In this document: positions 6,479-8,613 of the stretch, in pieces
How the letters are laid out: the number at the start of each line of letters is the position of its first letter
How positions within the stretch are numbered: position 1 is the stretch's first letter
Position numbers and translations under genes: made by a program
Source of the DNA: an uncultured Mailhella sp.
Lineage (GTDB): Bacteria; Desulfobacterota; Desulfovibrionia; Desulfovibrionales; Desulfovibrionaceae
DNA length: 8,613 nucleotides
Direction: 5' to 3'
Assembly: GCF_905187505.1 (NCBI RefSeq)
Contig: NZ_CAJJIC010000101.1
Coordinates: 1-8,613 of the forward strand
Notes under the pieces: model-generated
Database searches by the model: none
What the model was told of the DNA's origin: nothing
What the model saw: the letters and a program-made list of their open reading frames with translations, nothing else

Positions 6479-7039
6479 ATGCGAATCATTGCCGGAGCCT
6501 GTCGCGGACGCACTCTCCAGACCGTCACCGGGCCGGGCTACCGTCCCGCCATGGGCAAAGTGCGCGAATCCCTGTTTTCTATGCTCGAGGCGCGCGGCGT
6601 CGTGTGGGGCGCCATGCGCGTTCTCGACGTGTTCGCGGGCAGCGGAAGCCTCGGCTTCGAGGCCCTGAGCCGCGGCGCACTCTTTGCCGACTTCATCGAA
6701 AAAGACCACAAGGCCGCAGAATGCCTGCGCAAGAACGCCGCCAATCTCGGCCTTGCCGACCGCTGCGCCATCCATGAGGAAGACGCCCTTCGCGTCACCG
6801 CACGCCGTCCCGCCGAACCCTGTCAGCTCATCTGCATCGACCCTCCCTACGGCGCCAACCTCTTCAAGCCCACGCTCAGAAACATCATCCGGCAGGGCTG
6901 GCTCGCCGACGACGGCTTTCTTGTCGCAGAAGTGGAAAAAGGACTCACGCTCCGCGCCGACGCGCAGTACGATCTGCGCCTTGAGGCAGAACGACTCTAC
7001 GGAAACACGAGGATTCTGGTATGGGTGAAGAACGCATAG
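6479..7039 (+). CDS. rsmD: 16S rRNA (guanine(966)-N(2))-methyltransferase RsmD
   Basis: A 186-aa class I methyltransferase of the RsmD family, which transfers a methyl group from SAM to N2 of G966 in 16S rRNA during small-subunit assembly. The sequence opens with the family-typical MRIIAGACRGR and RPAMGKVRESLFSML (22-36). Then come the SAM-binding motif VLDVFAGSGSLGFEALSRGA (48-67), an acidic residue in FIEKD, and the catalytic-loop motif DPPYGA (121-126), where N2-guanine methyltransferases carry D/N-PP-Y. The ATG at 6479 is chosen because AGGAA lies 6 nt upstream and the protein then matches the usual family beginning; an in-frame GTG at 6347 would add 44 unrelated residues. The 3' end overlaps coaD by 19 nt in another frame, an arrangement that keeps their expression linked. 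The rsmD-coaD pairing is widespread in bacteria. Confidence 0.93.
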   Translation: MRIIAGACRGRTLQTVTGPGYRPAMGKVRESLFSMLEARGVVWGAMRVLDVFAGSGSLGFEALSRGALFADFIEKDHKAAECLRKNAANLGLADRCAIHEEDALRVTARRPAEPCQLICIDPPYGANLFKPTLRNIIRQGWLADDGFLVAEVEKGLTLRADAQYDLRLEAERLYGNTRILVWVKNA

Positions 7040-7599
7040 CCATCTACCCCGGCACCTTCGATCCGCTCACCAACGGCCATGAGTGCATCATTCGCCGCGG
7101 CCTCGAACTGTTCGATACCGTCATCGTGGCCGTGGCCAGAGACTGCGGCAAGCATCCGCTCTTCTCCCTCGAAGAGCGCGTGGACATCGTGCGCGAGGTC
7201 TTTGAAGGCATCCCCGGCGTGAAGGTCATGCCCTTTGCCGGCCTGCTCGTGGACTTCGCCGCCGGCGTGGGCGCCAAAGCCATACTCCGCGGCCTGCGCG
7301 CCGTCTCCGACTTCGATTACGAATTTCAGATGGCCCTCATGAACCGCAAGCTCCAGCACGACGTCCAGACCATTTTCCTCATGTCCGACCTGCGCTGGAT
7401 GTACATAAGCTCCACCAACATACGCAACGTGGCATCCCTCGGCGGCGACGTGCGCTGCCTCGTGCCCCCCACCGTCATACCCCGCCTGCGCCGCGCCTAC
7501 CACCTGCCCGACTCCTGGCCCGGCACCTCGAACTGCGGCAGCGACGACATGAGCGACGACGACCTGCTCGAATGCCCCGGCGAGGAGCTCCGTTCATGA
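7021..7599 (+). CDS. coaD: Phosphopantetheine adenylyltransferase CoaD
   Basis: A 192-aa nucleotidyltransferase that joins 4'-phosphopantetheine and ATP into dephospho-CoA and pyrophosphate, the penultimate step of CoA synthesis. It begins with IAIYPGTFDPLTNGH (6-20), containing the TNGH version of the T/HxGH motif. The conserved RGLRAVSDFDYEFQMALMNR segment follows in mid-protein, then YISSTNIRNVASLGGDV (about 128-144), equivalent to the family's ISSS-x-x-(K/R) motif. A GAGGA (7009-7013) lies 7 nt before the ATG, inside rsmD. Most CoaD proteins are about 160-170 residues; this one carries an extra tail of about 25 residues, acidic and Asp/Glu/Ser-rich (DDMSDDD and onward), with no known function. 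The 3' end overlaps miaA in an ATGA junction, so translation of the two is probably coupled. Confidence 0.95.
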   Translation: MGEERIAIYPGTFDPLTNGHECIIRRGLELFDTVIVAVARDCGKHPLFSLEERVDIVREVFEGIPGVKVMPFAGLLVDFAAGVGAKAILRGLRAVSDFDYEFQMALMNRKLQHDVQTIFLMSDLRWMYISSTNIRNVASLGGDVRCLVPPTVIPRLRRAYHLPDSWPGTSNCGSDDMSDDDLLECPGEELRS

Positions 7600-8531
7600 A
7601 CGCAGCCCCCGGCATCCTCTGCATCGTCGGTCCCACAGGCTCCGGCAAGACCGCCGCGTCCCTGTACCTCGCCGCCCTGCTGGAAAAGGCCGGATGCCCC
7701 GCCGCCGTCATCAACGCCGATTCCAGACAGGTCTACCGCGACTTTCCCGTCATCACCGCCCAGCCCTCGGCCGAAGAACGCCGCGTCTGCCCCCACAAGC
7801 TCTACGGCTGGCTCGAAACCACGGGAAAAATCTCCGCAGGACAGTGGGCCGACACGGCCGTCGCCGCCATCCGAGAAACCCTTGCGGAAGGCCGCATCCC
7901 CATGCTCGTGGGCGGCACGGGCTTCTACCTGCGCGCCCTGCTGGACGGCATTGCCGCCATCCCACCCGTGGACCCGGCCATCACCGCAAGACTCTCCAGA
8001 GAATGCGAAACCCTGGGCGCCCCCGCCCTGCACGCGCGCCTTGCCGCCGTCGACCCCGACTACGCCGCCAGAATCCACCCCAACGACAGCCAGCGCAACG
8101 TCCGCGCCCTCGAAGTGTGGGAAGCTACCGGAAAAACCTTCTCGTGGTGGCACCGCCAGACCACGCCGCCCGCTCCCTGGCCCGTCCTCCGCCTCGGCAT
8201 AGGCCTCCCCCTCCCGGAACTCTCCCCCTTCCTCAAAAAGCGCATCGACATCATGATCGAACAGGGCGCCCTCGACGAGGCCAGACGCGCCCTCGATATC
8301 TGCCCCGATGCCTCCGCCCCCGGCTGGTCCGGCATAGGCTGCGCCGAAACCGCCGCATTCCTCCAGGGAAAAATATCCCTCCCCCAATGCCTCGAGCTCT
8401 GGATGAAAAATACCCGCGCCTACGCCAAACGACAGTGGACCTGGTTCCGCGCAGACAAACGCATCCAATGGTTCCGCCCCGGCGAACACCGGAAGCTCGA
8501 AGCCCCGGTACGTGAATTCCTCGGGATTTAA
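7596..8531 (+). CDS. miaA: tRNA dimethylallyltransferase MiaA
   Basis: A 311-aa P-loop enzyme that transfers dimethylallyl from DMAPP to N6 of A37 in tRNAs reading UNN codons (i6A37), which supports codon-anticodon pairing. Seen in order: the P-loop GPTGSGKT (12-19), NADSRQVY (40-47), PHKLYGW, VGGTGFYLRALLDG, the QRNVRALEV segment with its conserved Arg, and the C-terminal AYAKRQWTWFR typical of the family. Length is normal. The ATG at 7596 overlaps the coaD stop (ATGA) and has AGGAG (7583-7587) 8 nt upstream; an in-frame ATG at 7572 lacks such support. Where many homologues have a Tyr in the GIGY(x)E motif this one reads GIGCAE, probably a harmless variant. It is the last gene of the operon, and a hairpin begins 1 nt after its TAA. 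Confidence 0.95.
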   Translation: MNAAPGILCIVGPTGSGKTAASLYLAALLEKAGCPAAVINADSRQVYRDFPVITAQPSAEERRVCPHKLYGWLETTGKISAGQWADTAVAAIRETLAEGRIPMLVGGTGFYLRALLDGIAAIPPVDPAITARLSRECETLGAPALHARLAAVDPDYAARIHPNDSQRNVRALEVWEATGKTFSWWHRQTTPPAPWPVLRLGIGLPLPELSPFLKKRIDIMIEQGALDEARRALDICPDASAPGWSGIGCAETAAFLQGKISLPQCLELWMKNTRAYAKRQWTWFRADKRIQWFRPGEHRKLEAPVREFLGI

Positions 8532-8532
8532 T

Positions 8533-8549
8533 CAGGGGCGCCGCCCCTG
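8533..8549 (+). terminator. 3'-end hairpin directly after miaA (terminator-like, no T-tract)
   Basis: CAGGGGC (8533-8539) and GCCCCTG (8543-8549) form a perfect 7-bp stem with a GCC loop, starting 1 nt after the miaA stop. It is followed by GGCCCCC, not a T-run, so it fits a 3'-end stabiliser or atypical terminator better than a classical one. The core matches the hairpin at 1-15. Confidence 0.5.
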
Positions 8550-8566
8550 GCCCCCGGAAAGGCAAT

Positions 8567-8589
8567 GCGGGGGAAATAATTCCCCCCGC
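8567..8589. other. Second strong hairpin downstream of miaA
   Basis: GCGGGGGAA (8567-8575) pairs with TT, six C and GC (8580-8589), with one bulged C and an ATAA loop. That gives seven G-C and two A-T pairs. No T-tract follows on either strand. Together with the hairpin at 8533-8549 it makes the sequence after the operon very structured; no gene is visible in the last 82 bases. Confidence 0.4.
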
Positions 8590-8613
8590 GCCCCCCTGTT
8601 TCGCCTTGCGGCT

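Noticed and set aside
4613..6775. 720-aa minus-strand open frame opposite the beta-CASP gene and part of rsmD
   Set aside because: It crosses a terminator, a promoter and two unrelated genes with firm motifs. It is a compositional shadow of GC-rich third positions.

Overview
The window is high-GC bacterial chromosome with dense, mostly housekeeping genes. Codon use (strong C/G at third positions), the rsmD-coaD-miaA order and the character of the small conserved proteins suggest a gut-type member of the Desulfovibrionaceae (Desulfovibrio, Bilophila or Mailhella-like). That placement is inference from general knowledge; no marker gene here fixes the taxon.

Left half (88-2588, minus strand): one probable four-gene operon, read right to left. 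A well-formed sigma70-type promoter (2560-2588) precedes a LOG/TIGR00730-family Rossmann protein. Three bases after its stop comes tadA (tRNA wobble adenosine deaminase), then a 99-aa conserved-looking small protein, then a class I SAM-dependent methyltransferase. The methyltransferase ends inside a 9-bp tandem repeat array (19-99), followed by a GC-rich hairpin at the left edge of the window (1-15).

Middle (2589-4654, plus strand): about 290 bp of divergent intergenic DNA, then a full-length SLC13/DASS-type anion transporter whose reading frame is interrupted only by two TGA codons, both where Trp would fit. It is called a pseudogene, but the pattern (no frameshift, two TGG-to-TGA-type changes) is the most unusual thing in the window. 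A 309-bp gap follows, holding a perfect 18-bp palindrome and the promoter of the next gene.

Right half (4655-8613, plus strand): a stand-alone metallo-beta-lactamase/beta-CASP RNA hydrolase with its own promoter and a terminator-like hairpin. Directly behind it a new promoter (6303-6331) drives a tightly packed operon, rsmD (16S rRNA m2G966 methyltransferase), coaD (phosphopantetheine adenylyltransferase) and miaA (tRNA dimethylallyltransferase), with overlapping genes. A hairpin matching the one at the left edge follows miaA.

Functionally the window is dominated by RNA maturation: TadA and MiaA modify tRNA, RsmD modifies rRNA and the beta-CASP protein probably cuts RNA. CoaD adds CoA synthesis. 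LOG-type proteins can release isopentenyladenine from its nucleotide, which could connect them to MiaA products, but that is speculative. I see no mobile element, CRISPR array, tRNA or rRNA gene, and no evidence of a new multi-gene system.
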